In this document: positions 13,601 to 22,918 of the stretch, in pieces | Layout of the letters: the number at the start of each line of letters is the position of its first letter | How positions within the stretch are numbered: position 1 is the stretch's first letter | Source of the DNA: Fragum whitleyi | Taxonomy: Eukaryota; Mollusca; Bivalvia; Cardiida; Cardiidae | DNA length: 64,000 bases | Direction: 5' to 3' | NCBI GenBank assembly: GCA_948146395.1 | Contig: OX411556.1 | Span: 3,285,001 to 3,349,000, forward strand | Translations under genes and position numbers: made by a program | Notes under the pieces: generated by a model | The model's database searches: none | What the model was told of the DNA's origin: nothing | Seen by the model: the letters and a program-made list of their open reading frames with translations, nothing else

Positions 13601-16111
13601 GACGTCATTTGGAAAATCCCAAAATATTTTCAACAAGCAGGGATTATTCCACAGAATCAATTGGTACTAAAAATGAATATTTTTCTCTTTCTGTGTCATT
13701 GGATTTTCTTAAGACAAAAACTTTTTGTGTGTGTGCAAGGAAGAGAAAAAATGCTTATTTTAATAAAAAGAAAAACGTTTGAAGCTGATGATGGGAAATC
13801 CCCTCCAAGATTAATTTGTCCAAAAAAATCTTTTGATAGTTTGGACAAACAGCAATGTTAAGGTTGGTTAATAGGAATATAATAATCTGCTACAGTTGTC
13901 AATCAAATAATATTCTGGTCACTCAGAAAACACAAATTAGTAGTCGTGATGATAAGGTAAGTGTCTAGGTAAATGCATATGATAATCTACATGCTTTATT
14001 GATTTTTCATAAATCATCAAGTCACATGTAATAATTTGAAGACTTGCATGACTGTAAGGGGATATACAATGGATGTGATCAACACAATTAAAGGTGACTC
14101 CTGGGTGCATAAGAGAGATTGTTGCTATTCACAGTAACTTTAAAGAGTAAATTTGCCCAGGCAGACCTGAGCTGGTTGCTTATGGCAGTTTGGCCGCTAT
14201 TCTCAGGTGACCTCTCACGCACTTTTGACTGTATGTGGTTTTGGGGTAAAATCTCAGGTAAACCATAAGTTCAAGTCAGACAAGTGAAACCTGTCAAAAT
14301 AATGTCAAAGGACAAATGAGTAAATTTATATTTCTACACCCCTGACTTACAGTTTTCCCAAATTCCTTGTGGAGATTATTGCAGATGTCTATAGCACTGT
14401 AAGGTCTATTCTGTTTGTTGAGATAGTCCAGAACGGCACCTGAAAATAAATAGATATTGGTTGCTCATTATCTTTTGACTCCCTGTAGCATTCCTCAAGG
14501 ATAAGGGCAGCATTTAGTTGTGAAACAACTCCCTTTAAATAATGTTGAAGGGTACATTGTGATATGATTATTTTAACCTGAATTCTTGCGCTGGATTATA
14601 TGGCTTCTATGAATCCTCTTTAACAAAGATAATTTAAATTTAATACCGGTAGTATGGGTTTAACCCTTTTCCAAACAAGACCTGCTTTTGAAGTCCCTAA
14701 CATGAAATGCTTGGGAAAATACTGAGACAAAAGAAGAAATTGCTGATAATCAGCTATATTTTACATAAATCTTATCTTTATCAACATCAATTTTGTTGTC
14801 TGTAGAAGCTTTCAAATTGGACCAACCTAAAATTTTGCCATTTGGGAAAGGGTTAATGCTGCTTACACAGTTACACTTGAGGGCTCTTATACTATTAAGG
14901 GTCTGTGTTACAATTTCAGTTATAATGCTACCCACAGATAGCTACAAGTCGCTTCTCACACCAGTACAATCCACATCAAGGGGTCAGTGCAACACTATTG
15001 TAAGTGTGAATATATTGATAGGCACTTACCATAGTGTTGCGCTGACTTCTCAACATACACAAATTTTCATCTAAGTTACCAACTTCTCATCAAATTATGC
15101 ATACTACAATTATATCACTTGTCAGCTAATGGAGAAAAGTGATTTGGGTTGAGGGGGGGGGGATCAAACAAACAAATAGCCTAAATGTTTCATTATCCTA
15201 TAAATATGTAAAGCTTTGAAATCTTGGTGCTGGAAAAGTGAACCTCCCCAGTGGTCAAACCTATTCCACAAAAATTCTGGATTCAACAGAGCACAATGCA
15301 TTTGGTAACCTTAAATGCTTGATGCACTTTGGCATACTAGCATCAAACCCACATTAATTGTAAGATTAAGAAACCTAATTGTTTAACATACTGAGCTGGA
15401 GGAATTTATTATTAATTGCCAAAGATTCTGTATACATAATTGATCATTGAGCTATTCATTGAGTACAGACATTATGTGATCATTCTTCGCCTGTTTCTTG
15501 GCTTTGCCTAATTTCATATTATAACTGGATGGACTGGGTCTCTGTCTGTAAACTTTCCTGCCCAGAACACTACCAACATCCGGTGGCCCATTGGTTTGGA
15601 AAAATTTTCTTCCAGCTTAACACATTTATAAGCATACTGATCTGTTGTGTTTACAGGCACCAGATGTAAATGTATTTCTTTTTTAAGCCACATTGGCCAT
15701 TGGCAGTTGAATAAATATAAAAAAAAATATACTTCTAAAATAACGTTTAGGCTGGGGTTATAATTTGGTGGAGTTGCTTATGGTGTGTTGACATGTCACA
15801 AGTATGTTCACCTTATATTTGTCTTTTTTATCTAACCAGTTACAATGATCAAATCACTGTGTAATGAAAAATCCGGGCCTCTTTGTTTTTCTGATCAGCC
15901 AAAATATTCAATTTGAGGCATCAACCCTTTGCCAAGCTAACTATTAACCGAGACAGATTTCTTGAGAATCTGCGACATTGGATGGTAATGAAGCCTATTC
16001 AGGGCTTTGAGGACTCGGTCAGACGCTCAACTTAATCATAAACTTTGTTTTGGTCAAAGTCCATGTGAAAAAGAAAAAAATAGTCCTATTACACCTTTTA
16101 GTTTGATCCAT
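1550..16111 (-). CDS. PSMC3IP: PSMC3IP / HOP2 homologous-pairing protein 2, gene span (seven firm exons, 3' end off the window)
   Basis: HOP2 pairs with MND1 in the nucleus and stimulates the strand-exchange recombinases DMC1 and RAD51 in meiosis. Seven minus-strand exons (14351-14439, 13107-13211, 6405-6501, 4649-4719, 4027-4101, 2169-2222, 1550-1609) join in phase into about 183 codons. In order they give a winged-helix N-terminal domain (LNKQNRPYS, then SGKIKEKVYGKQKVYVADQ), a coiled coil (KTMDRNITELSEQLKANMEE) and the conserved C-terminal region (VSPEEKEKVYRDR, WRKRKRM, VLEGYPHPKKQLY). These match the animal family along its whole length; the human protein is about 217 residues. Missing are the last roughly 18 residues, expected left of position 1, and a certain first exon. 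The 16-kb span is mostly intronic repeats, and two exons have tandem or decayed copies. Identity comes from remembered family motifs; a protein search would settle it. Confidence 0.93.
1610..2168. other. PSMC3IP intron
   Basis: AT-rich intron with no repeat or exon that I can recognise. Confidence 0.5.
2169..2222 (-). CDS. PSMC3IP: PSMC3IP exon: VYRDR..WRKRKRM
   Basis: A 54-nt exon coding VYRDRKTFVQAWRKRKRM, phase 0 on both sides, with gattttag acceptor and GTATGT donor. The basic WRKRKRM stretch is the signature of the HOP2 C-terminal domain. Confidence 0.94.
2223..4026. other. PSMC3IP intron
   Basis: Mostly unremarkable AT-rich sequence. It contains the hairpin element at 3496-3566, a tRNA-like degenerate stretch at about 3755-3810, and a small hairpin at 3896-3937 (ATTTGAATTGTCTC with its complement). 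Confidence 0.5.
3496..3566. mobile_element. small hairpin MITE, 'cagttgtaactgcc' family, copy 1
   Basis: Palindrome with arms atcagttgtaact..tata and tataggcagttacaactgat, preceded by atggctgagc. Two other copies (10297-10372, 58003-58072) share the arms and the flanking gctgagccat motif, so this is a family. Confidence 0.75.
4027..4101 (-). CDS. PSMC3IP: PSMC3IP exon: conserved PEEKEK segment
   Basis: Encodes CTQYKNKLRLLKEEGN and VVSPEEKEK, phase 0 at both ends, with a tttccag acceptor and GTAGGA donor. The (V/T)PEEKE block is diagnostic of the family and leads into VYRDR of the next exon. Confidence 0.92.
4150..4210 (-). mobile_element. SINE 3'-end fragment
   Basis: Only the SINE 3' body is left (ggttttaacaccgctttcaa, caatctttcagtcatatcac), next to the PSMC3IP exon at 4027-4101. 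Confidence 0.6.
4649..4719 (-). CDS. PSMC3IP: PSMC3IP exon: coiled coil continued
   Basis: Encodes LRNFNSCISTEDAKAQLSDT followed by TSK, aligned with the SALTTPEMQKEIQ region of vertebrate HOP2. It begins with the two bases that finish the split Val codon and ends in phase 0 at GTATTC; the acceptor is gatatttcag. Confidence 0.88.
4720..6132. other. PSMC3IP intron with one dispersed repeat
   Basis: Contains the repeat at about 4975-5425. The rest (for example 5430-6120) is AT-rich with paired tatttgttt / aaacaaat stretches but no identifiable family or exon. Confidence 0.45.
4975..5425 (-). mobile_element. dispersed repeat with 'ataatcgtttgttt' hairpin arm, copy 1
   Basis: Related in reverse to 54885-55280 and in part to 51290-51480. 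Shared blocks: gatcgattt / aagatcgat, ccactcgtgaaaatatagc, gttgttcactcaatgaaata, caatgaacgttgcatagcaa, tgacgtca. The 3' region is palindromic around the cactcgtgaaa core. Probably a non-autonomous DNA transposon. Confidence 0.6.
6133..6404 (-). repeat. three tandem copies of the 3' part of the PSMC3IP coiled-coil exon
   Basis: Units of roughly 82 bp repeat the last ~60 nt of exon 6405-6501 (coding for TELSEQLKANIEEVKQLES) plus its donor (CAG|GTATG) and some intron. They sit near 6150-6215, 6233-6297 and 6315-6372, ending at the real exon. The copies lack the exon's 5' half and an evident acceptor; they differ by a few bases, for example Met to Ile in the ANMEE position. Array edges are approximate. 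Confidence 0.85.
6405..6501 (-). CDS. PSMC3IP: PSMC3IP exon: first half of coiled coil
   Basis: Encodes VDDSEIKTMDRNITELSEQL and KANMEEVKQLES, a heptad-rich coiled coil in the region that pairs with MND1. It enters in phase 0 after the QSQFPE exon and leaves in phase 1 at GTATGT; the split codon completes as Val in the next exon. Three truncated tandem copies of its 3' part lie just downstream. Confidence 0.92.
7065..7260 (-). mobile_element. SINE relic, minus strand
   Basis: Degenerate reverse copy: ctttcaacagtttttcaggc, cttccagctgctcatcccac, then gggtttaaaccctggccc from the B-box region. Confidence 0.55.
7346..8221 (+). mobile_element. 'gaaagccatgaatggctt..agtggagctaaaa' repeat, copy 1
   Basis: Starts ctagaaagccatgaatggct and ends cagccagtggagctaaaa. 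Inside are degenerate repeats of a unit like tgataaagggtcacccaagg followed by atcattcatgtaaaatttgg, then a gacggacgcacgacgg tract and ccatgacaatagccccagtg. The same layout is at 10752-11652. A fragment of the same kind precedes it at 7254-7345. This repeat type is common in bivalves; no coding capacity seen. Confidence 0.75.
8435..9533. mobile_element. element B, copy 1: TA-flanked non-autonomous DNA transposon
   Basis: Inverted ends TAGTCCGTTTGACTTCTATA (continuing TGGACC) at both termini, flanked by TA on each side, so probably Tc1/mariner-like. It is about 1.1 kb with no open frame of note. It carries an insertion (8662-8857) absent from copy 2. It shows one unbroken TTAA at 9076-9079, exactly where copy 2 (36787-40596) has the 2.94-kb element C, so it is the empty-site reference. 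Confidence 0.85.
8662..8857 (+). mobile_element. 'caagagctgtcactgtaagatgac' repeat inserted in element B
   Basis: Between shared flanks gcgaattgt and ctaaaaatagtactg, copy 1 of element B has about 190 bp not in copy 2. It runs from caacaagagctgtcactgta through a (GGAC)n-like tract (8747-8820) to ctatcgggggcataaaaa. It resembles a bivalve repeat type with a gacggacggac array near its 3' end. Confidence 0.7.
9536..10290. other. intronic sequence, unassigned
   Basis: No exon or clear element. Phrases such as accttgggtgtatctgagca and caactgtgccaaatcat recur at 8320-8420 and 10660-10740, suggesting an old dispersed repeat. Confidence 0.35.
10297..10372. mobile_element. small hairpin MITE, 'cagttgtaactgcc' family, copy 2
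   Basis: Arms acagttgtaactgcc and ggcagttacaattgt around a short loop, followed by cgctcagccatcgat. Same family as 3496-3566 and 58003-58072. Confidence 0.8.
10440..10665 (-). mobile_element. SINE copy, degenerate, minus strand
   Basis: Reverse SINE body: gcccctttcaacaatctttc, gctggagcacctatcaatgt, attcctggtatttctcagac. tRNA head not recognisable. Confidence 0.65.
10752..11652 (+). mobile_element. 'gaaagccatgaatggctt..agtggagctaaaa' repeat, copy 2
   Basis: Second copy of the repeat at 7346-8221: same start (actagaaagccatgaatggc), several degenerate ~120-bp units with gggtcac..caaggatcatt, a (GGAC)n tract at 11568-11592, and the end ttcagccagtggagctaaaa. Confidence 0.78.
11668..11963 (-). 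mobile_element. full-length tRNA-derived SINE, minus strand
   Basis: Read on the minus strand, the head is tRNA-like, with an A box (ATAGCGCTGTTGGTAGCGC) and a B box matching the Pol III consensus (GGTTCAATCCC). The shared SINE body follows (tctctcaccaa, cagctggaggctagg, accaggaa) and then the gttgtaagcggcgttaaact 3' end. It is nearly intact. Confidence 0.88.
12157..12215 (-). pseudogene. PSMC3IP: decayed partial copy of the PSMC3IP wing exon
   Basis: On the minus strand this resembles the 3' half of exon 13107-13211 (KIYGKQKV, then a stop where the real exon has Tyr, then VAKHS..). The copy has an in-frame stop, and a GATTGT sequence replaces the donor. It looks like a segmental duplication within the same intron, not a usable alternative exon. 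Confidence 0.7.
13107..13211 (-). CDS. PSMC3IP: PSMC3IP exon: wing of the winged helix
   Basis: Encodes AIVKACESLSESGKIKEKVY followed by GKQKVYVADQSQFPE, the most conserved block of the family (GKIKEKxYGKQKxY). Both edges are phase 0 with a ttacag acceptor and GTTTGT donor. A decayed copy of its 3' half sits about 1 kb downstream, at 12157-12215. Confidence 0.95.
13212..14350. other. PSMC3IP intron
   Basis: No exon. 13330-13420 (agtggccacccaggggaca..gttgaccgctta) looks like a relic of the 480-840 type. The rest is unassigned. Confidence 0.4.
14351..14439 (-). CDS. PSMC3IP: PSMC3IP exon: winged-helix start
   Basis: Acceptor (tattttcag) and donor (GTAAGTCAGG) are both strong. It encodes AVLDYLNKQNRPYSAID followed by NNLHKEFGKT, the first helices of the HOP2 DNA-binding winged helix; NRPYS is highly conserved. 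It starts in phase 1 and ends in phase 0, joining directly to the AIVKACESL exon. Confidence 0.93.
14440..16092. other. PSMC3IP 5' intron
   Basis: No confident exon. A poly-G run is at 15155-15163; 14880-14990 has faint SINE similarity (atttcagttataatgctacc, acaccagtacaat). The first exon of the gene may be hidden here if the candidate at 16093 is wrong. Confidence 0.4.
16093..16111 (-). CDS. PSMC3IP: candidate first coding exon of PSMC3IP
   Basis: The first firm exon begins in phase 1 and lacks a start codon, so an upstream exon ending one base into a codon is required. On the minus strand an ATG at 16109-16111 opens MDQTKR and stops one base into the next codon at a GTAATA donor, giving the needed phase; the split codon would be Cys. 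The length is plausible because the family has only a short N-terminal arm before the winged helix. A 19-nt match with a modest donor can easily arise by chance, and other ATGs exist between 14.5 and 17.3 kb. Confidence 0.22.
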
Positions 16112-17870
16112 TGCTCAGAAACAGGTAAACAAGGAATGGTTCCCGATTATTTTTTTTAATTTCCGATAAACAAGGTGTCGATTCAACAGCATGGCGAGGG
16201 GCACCATATTGATTATTTTGGAGTTGGCAAAATTGCTACGAGAATGTACCAGAAGTCGTCTTTCTGCTGCCGCTGTATGAAAAATTTCAGCACGCTGTTT
16301 AGCCTATCTATTTGTTTTTCTGCACCGTCTGTATTTTTTGCGGCATTCACATGATGGCGCATCCTGGAAAGAACTCTGCAAAGGCCACAGATGACTGCCT
16401 CTATAGGGGACTTCGGCACAGGTAGTGATGACGTCATCAAAATATGAGTGGTTGGCGTTTCCAACCATTTTTACATACACAAAGAGCAAAAAATCCAATT
16501 TTCAAGTAGTAAAATTATACATTTGTAATGATTTATTCCAAGTGATGAAGGTGTCAAAATGTAGATAAATCACCCCTTCTTCTTGTTATGCAGTTGTCAT
16601 CACGTGACAATGTCTTTGAAACGAATAATTTGTGTCGAAATATAACCACCCGGAGAGTCATACGAATCCAAATTATTCGTAGTTGAGCAACCAAAGTATC
16701 GGAAATGGGACACGAATAAAGCTGTATTTACGGCATTTTTGGCCACACAGCAATGAAATATGTTAGTTTGAATTTAAATGCTGATTTTTTTTTATTTTCT
16801 TTTATCTCAGTAACGATATTCATCCCGTCTAAGAACATCCAAACATAGATTTAAGTTTTGTATATATCCTTAATGGTCTTAACAACATAAATCCAGTCAT
16901 TTTAACCTAGGAATATTGAGAATCGTCCAAAGCTATCTAAATATTAAATCCAAATTGATAAAAATGAAAACACACACACGTTTAGAAATTAAGGTCATGT
17001 TAGATAATAAGCGAACGTTGCAAATCCAAGATATTCGGATGAAACGGCTTTTCGAACACATACTGTTAGGTACAAAAACCCTAACAGAGAGTTTACATTA
17101 TGGGACATGAAAAACATTATCGGCACTCATCACACAAACATGTGTCATACAGATTGTCATTCTTAACCCAATTATCTGCACTACACGGCAAATCTCTTTT
17201 ATCTGACCATAACCGGATGCGCCAATCAATATTGTCAATGTCATAAAACGGTAGTCGCTTATCCCACACACGTGCACGGGTCATTAAGATCGCCCTTACT
17301 TACGCAACGTTTTATACCACATTCCTAATTTTCTTTGATCTGCATCAATCAAGCCATGTCATTTGCCACTGATTGGTTGCTTTCAGTATGACACAACTAG
17401 TCTTTGAGCCCAATGTGTGAAAGCTTGGTTTACACATCAAATATTTTGCTTAATCAGACATAGAAATAACATGCTGTCATATAAAAAGTCAAAATATTCC
17501 TCAAGCTTCAAAACATTGATACTATAGAATTGCAACATTTGACTGATTACAATCCTCCGAAGGCCATCTCGTTGATATAATAGAACTATTACAGTCACTC
17601 AAACACATACTTTTTGTAATCTTTGTAATAATTAGCAAAATTGTAGAATTTCAACCAATCAAATTATTGTCGGATCCTGAGGGGGATTGCAGTGAGGGGT
17701 CGAAGATGTGTCATTAAATTATCATAGAGAAATTCAATTTAAACTGGGTACTTATAGGAAAAGGCACCATCTATATTTTAAGTTCCAAACCTCTATACAG
17801 AAATCCTGTATCCACCACTGCAAATGTTTTCGAAATGATAAAATCAAATTCATTTATAACTTACTATATT
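16112..17870. other. region upstream of PSMC3IP, no gene seen
   Basis: Probably promoter and intergenic DNA. Includes the CRE-like site; the open frames at 16213-16498 show no family resemblance. 16500-17870 is AT-rich with no repeat that I can name. Confidence 0.4.
16425..16440. promoter_or_regulatory. CRE-like TGACGTCA palindrome upstream of PSMC3IP
   Basis: A perfect cAMP-response-element-type palindrome (GATGACGTCATC) lies about 300 bp upstream of the candidate PSMC3IP start. CREB/CREM-family factors control meiotic genes in animals, so the position is suggestive. TGACGTCA-like sequences also occur inside several dispersed repeats here, so this may be fortuitous. Confidence 0.25.
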
Positions 17871-17947
17871 CATTCATTCATTCATTCATTCATTCATTCA
17901 TTCATTCATTCATTCATTCATTCATTCATTCATTCATTCATTCATTC
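17869..17947 (+). repeat. (TTCA)n microsatellite
   Basis: About 19 uninterrupted ttca units, then degenerate (ATCC/GTCC)n to about 18016, directly before a SINE head. The Ser/His-rich and Pro/Ser-rich frames across it are artefacts of the repeat. Confidence 0.97.
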
Positions 17948-18017
17948 CTCCGTCAAACCATTCCTCCATCCATCCGTCCATACATCCATCCGTCCGTCCG
18001 ACCGTCCATCCATACAT

Positions 18018-18305
18018 TCGTCCGTCGCCGCCGTCATAGCGCAGTTGGTAGCGCGTCGGACTGTCAATTTAGAGGTCCCGGGTCCGATCCCCGACGGCGG
18101 CACTCATTCTTTCCAACTATTTGTCTCTCACCAATGGGTTGATAAATCGTAGACCTATGCGTGATAGCAGCTGGAGGCTAAGAAAGCATGTGATGGTTGT
18201 ACTGGTGAGAGAAATACCAGGAATCCATGCTCCAGCCGCCGCGATATAACTTGACTGAAATAATGTTGAAAGCGGCGTTAAACTCCATGCAATCAATCAA
18301 TCAAT
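18018..18305 (+). mobile_element. full-length tRNA-derived SINE, plus strand, (CAAT)n tail
   Basis: Best copy in the window. The tRNA-like head has a clear A box (TAGCGCAGTTGGTAGCGCG) and B box (GGGTCCGATCCC). It continues with ctctcaccaatgggttgata, gcagctggaggctaag, accaggaatccatgctccag, and the 3' end gttgaaagcggcgttaaact, then a CAAT tail. The 3' tail motif is shared by many molluscan SINEs. Flanked by simple repeats on both sides. Confidence 0.92.
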
Positions 18306-18460
18306 CCACCATCCGTCCTTCCATACATCAATCCATCCGTCCTTTTATCCGTCCATCCATCTGTCCGTCCATCCGCCCGTCCTTCCGTCCATTCATTTGT
18401 AATTTCGTTCGTTAGTTTGTTCGTCCGTCCGTCTGTCCGTCCGCCTGTCTTACTAGCCGA
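18306..18460 (+). repeat. degenerate (ATCCGTCC)n tract
   Basis: Imperfect tetra/octanucleotide array (ccatccgtcc variants) following the SINE tail. Confidence 0.85.
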
Positions 18461-20080
18461 CTTTGAATTCATACGTCAGTCGGTCATGGAACATTCTTAG
18501 TACCATAAAAAATCTTCAGTTTGAACACTCTGTATTTAAACAGGTCAATTAGCCCAAATCGAATACCTTTTCACTGTTTTCAACAAGGTGAAAGGGTTTG
18601 TCTAACAAATAATCGATAATGACACCACTTGTCATTCGAGAATCAATATTCCCTAATTAGGGAATGTCATTAGGCATCTAAGGAAAATTGTAACATGCCG
18701 AAATAATTTGTTATAGTGTTAGATATATAATGGCTAAATTTTGAGTGATTGGGAAAGACTATCAATGCCGATTTACCGAACGATTTTGTTCGCATAAACA
18801 AACAAAGCATAAACATATTTTTTTTATAATAATAAGATATTAAATAAAAAAAAATAATCAGGATTTAATACAATGAAGATAAATCGGCGGTAAAAATGAT
18901 AAATGTTTGCAAAAAATCAACCAAATCGATGTTATTCCTTTTTGATAGTGGTGTTTTCAAAGCATGGTTATTAATTCTAAATTCGTGTTATTTTCTTTAT
19001 AAACATGTTTTCTGAAAAGTTCAATTGATTTACTTTTCAAAAATGTATTGTTTTGATACCTTTTTCCTCAAGTAAAGCGAAAAAAGTGATCTAGATCGGG
19101 CAACATTTACATAAATTAAATAGAGCGAGGCGATTCAACGCCAACCATTTTTATTGGCTAGTGGGCTATGACGTCATACCGAAGTTCCCTATAGTTCAGA
19201 GGTTAGAGCATGGATAAGGGTGAAGTGTTTCCTTTAGTAACTAGCAGTGGACAGATGGATGAAAACTTGATAAAAAGATTAAAGCTGCCCCTCAGATTTC
19301 TCATACAAAATTGATATTTCAGAATGTATCTATCTATCTATCGGTACTGTACACGCTCCAACTGGAGCATTATGACAGGTGTGTGGTGGCAAAGTTGCTT
19401 TAATCAAGTGCACAGAAAACTTAACAAAAAAAAAAAAAATGAATGAGTAAAAGTCAGTTGATAGATGTAAATATCAAATGTTAATTGTATGAATGTGGTC
19501 TTCTTGAATTTGTCAAAACCACGAAAAGCTGTGGACAGAAGTATGATTGAGAAGGGGTGCGAATGGCTTAATTTTTTGAGGTCAGGATCATAGTTGACTA
19601 AACAACAATTTTGGCGCATTGATTTTTATTTAATCTATCAGTGATCACTTTAACTATTAAGTTCATTTATTTTCACAAACCGTTCGCATCTTTCGATTTA
19701 CTCATTTTTATTTATTTATTTTTCGTCTTGTGGCGGGAGTTTGTTGTTGTTGTTGTTGTACTATGAGTTTATTCCACGGAATTGAATGCAAGCAAATCAA
19801 TTTCATTTGATTCAGCAAAACTTGAGATTTACAATGGGAGTAAAATAAAATTGCGTAACGCAACAATTAATTCAAGGTCGTACATAAATAATTTCAACCA
19901 AGAAACTACATGATCATTTTATTACGATGTCTCTATTTTCGTAAATACGTAATATACACGTAACTACTCAAAATTTACTAAGGATAACTTTTTTCCAGTT
20001 AAAAAAAAAGTGTATCGCGATCAATTTTCACATTTTTTTTTAATATTTCTGAGAACTGTCCAATGCGTTAAAAAGAGGGT
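18461..20080. other. intergenic, no gene seen
   Basis: AT-rich. Holds poly-A runs, a (TATC) stretch at about 19327-19343 and (GTT)n at 19741-19759. No exon or identifiable element. Confidence 0.5.
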
Positions 20081-20424
20081 TTACAAAGTACGATATGTCA
20101 AACTATAAATGCATTGACGACTTGGCCAACAATATGGACTCCAGTAAACAGACAGATCTTCTAATTCTTGACTTTTCAAAGGCCTTCGATAAAGTTTCCC
20201 ATAATCTTCTCATCCACAAACTAGACCACTATGGGATCAGAGGAAGAACTCTAAAGTGGATTGAGGCATTTCTTTCAAACCCCACACAGGTTGTTATGGT
20301 GGATGGCGAAGAATCTGATCAAGGCAATGTAGACTCAGGCGTACCCCAAGGGCTAGTACTAGGTCCAAGCCTTTTCCTGTTCTACATTAATGACCTACCG
20401 GAAGAATTAACTGGAACAATTTCT
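20081..20424 (+). mobile_element. outer LINE (CR1/Jockey-like), reverse transcriptase, 5' part
   Basis: Encodes the middle of a non-LTR reverse transcriptase: LDFSKAFDKVSHNLLIHKL, then YGIRGRTLKWIEAFLSNPTQ, SGVPQGLVLGPSLFLFYIND and LPEELTGTIS. The element is 5'-truncated just before this. The frame is cut after TIS and resumes at 22919 with TVRLFVDDT, so the LINE at 20425-22918 is inserted into it. VDD stands where the catalytic ADD normally is, and the copy has frameshifts; it is dead. Confidence 0.9.
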
Positions 20425-22918
20425 CGTGTTCTGCTAACGAAAATCACATTGCTTTTAAATTCTTGGAAAGTGTCAAAGATGCTTTTCTATATCAAAACGT
20501 TACCAACCCAACAAGATACAGACAGAATCAAATACCATCCATGTTAGATTTAATCTTCACAAACGAAGAAGATATGATACAGGAAATTTCAGAACTGCCA
20601 AGTCTAGGTGCTAGTGATCATATAGTACTAACTTTTGATTTCAATTGTTACAATCACTCAGTTAATTCACCTACCGCGAAAAGAAATTATGATAAAGGGA
20701 ATTACACAGAAATAAACAAAAAGCTCTCCGATATAAATTGGTGTGATTTATTTGTTGATCTTGACTTGAATGCATCATGGGACTTCCTCGACGAGAAAAT
20801 AAAAAATACTAGTAGAGAACCACGTGCCAGAGATGAAGGTGTCCCACGGTTCAGACAAGACAAAGTATGTAGGTCGCAGCTGTTTAATAACCATCAAAAA
20901 GAAGAAATCTGCCTGGATTCGATATTGCAACACAAAGAAAAAATCTGACTACAACATATATAGACAAGCAAGCAACAAAGTGAAAGCTGAAATACGAAAG
21001 TCAAAATACAAATATGAAAGTGATCTGGCTAAAAAAATTTACAGTGACAGCAAACTGTTCTGGAGTTATGTACGTTCAAAACAAAAAACAAAATCTGGTT
21101 TGGGATGTTTAGAAACAGTTGATGGAGAAATGACAACAGATGACCTCTCACGGGCAAATCTTCTCAACAGTTATTTCACCAGTGTATTTGAACCAGTAGT
21201 CGAAACCCCACATCCCATTTTTGAAGACAGAAACTTTGATAAGCCACTTGTTAGCCTAGAAATTACAGAAGACAAAATAAGAAAAATCATCGATAATCTA
21301 AAACCATCGAAATCAAACGGCCCAGACAATATACACCCAAAAGTTATCAAAGAATGCAAAGATAACCTTGTGAAGCCACTTAAACATATCTTTGAAACTT
21401 CCATTGACGAAGGAAAATTGCCAAGAGTCTGGAAAGAAGCTCATGTAACGGCCTTACATAAATCAGGTCCAAAAACAAAGGTTAACAACTATCGTCCAAT
21501 CAGCTTAACATCAGTTCCTGGTAAAATACTCGAAAGGCTAATCCGAGATGAAATAGTAGCACATCTAACTAGAAATAATATATTCTCCAAAAGTCAACAT
21601 GGCTTTATAAAAGGAAGATCATGCAATACAAACCTCCTTGAGTTCTTAGAGGAAATCTCAAATAGTTTGGACCAAGACCATTCAGTTGACATTATATATT
21701 TAGACTTTAGCAAAGCCTTTGATAAGGTTCCACACAAGGAATTACTTATAAAAATCTGGGCGTATGGCATACGTGGTAAGATTTACAATTGGATTACAGA
21801 GTTTCTGTCAGATAGAACCCAACTGGTAGTAGTTAATGGAGTAAAATCTGAAAAAAGTAATGTAACAAGCGGCATCCCCCAAGGGAGTGTCCTTGGACCA
21901 ATTCTCTTCATTATCTACATTAACGACTTGCCGGATGTACTTCCAATCCCAAAAAAGTTGTACGCTGACGACTCTAAACTGTATAACACTATCAAAACAA
22001 CCCAAGATGTAAACCAATTACAAGACTGTCTCGATAAGGCTGTTGAATGGGGGAAAAATTGGAAAATGAAATATAATTTTGAGAAGTGTAAGCACTTACA
22101 CATTGGGAAAAATATAGTACCTTCACAGTACAAGATGAATAATGGGAACCAAACAATAACAGTCCAACATGTACACAGTGAAAAAGACATCGGAGTAATT
22201 ATTGATGAACAACTAAATTTCACGGAACACATTAACCAGAAAATAAATTTAGCCAACAGAAACATTGGACTTATATTCAGAAGTTTTACCTAAATCAACA
22301 AAGAAATTTTCATGTGCCTCTATAAATCGCTTGTCAGACCACACTTAGAATATGCCTGTTGTGTATGGTCACCCTACCACAAAAAGGACTGTATTGCCCT
22401 CGAAAACGTACAGAGGAGAGCAACAAAGTTGGTTCCAACATTAAAATCCATATCATATTCAGATAGATTGATATCATTAGGCCTTCCGTCTCTTGAATAT
22501 CGCAGACAGCGAGCCGATATAATTCAAGTTTACAAGATTATGAACGATTTAGACGATATTGATAAAGATAATTTTTTTTCAATGGCTACCCAAGTTAGAA
22601 CAAGAGGCAACTCAAGAAAAATATATAAAGAAAGATCTAGGCTAAATATCCGAAAAAATATGTTCAGCAACCGAGTTGTAAATATCTGGAATTCGCTGCC
22701 AGATCACGTAGTTATGGCACCCTCAATCAACAGTCTTAAGAGTCAACTGAACAAATACTGGAAAAACTACCCTACTAAGTTCAACCCAACCTGTTATGTT
22801 CCCGGCAACGACAGAAATAGATATGATATAGATGTCAAAAAGCATCAACAGAGGCAAACATTGCCTAACCTATGATGTCTAGGACGGTAAGAAACGGTAA
22901 GAAACGGTAAGAACTAAA
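20425..22918 (+). mobile_element. inner LINE (CR1/Jockey-like), 5'-truncated, endonuclease end plus full reverse transcriptase
   Basis: Opens inside the APE-type endonuclease (FLYQNVTNPTRYRQNQ, LDLIFTNEED, then GASDHIVLTF with the catalytic-type SDH). After a frameshift near 20820 it runs through the reverse transcriptase: NNYRPISLTSVPGKILERL, QHGFIKGRSC, LDFSKAFDKVPHKELL, SGIPQGSVLGPILFIIYIND, catalytic YADD (at about 21961), then the C-terminal SLVRPHLEYACCVWSPYHKK. A TAA at 22291-22293 interrupts the last part; the same frame continues from 22294 to 22875. It ends in a short tandem tail (acggtaagaa, about three units). Few breaks suggest a young but inactive copy. Confidence 0.93.

Noticed and set aside
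16213..16498. Two overlapping minus-strand frames of 64-83 codons upstream of PSMC3IP
   Set aside because: No family resemblance, no matching splice structure, and two competing frames over the same DNA.
17708..18152. Long Ser/His/Phe-rich and Pro/Ser-rich frames
   Set aside because: They are translations of the (TTCA)n and (ATCC)n repeats and the SINE head.
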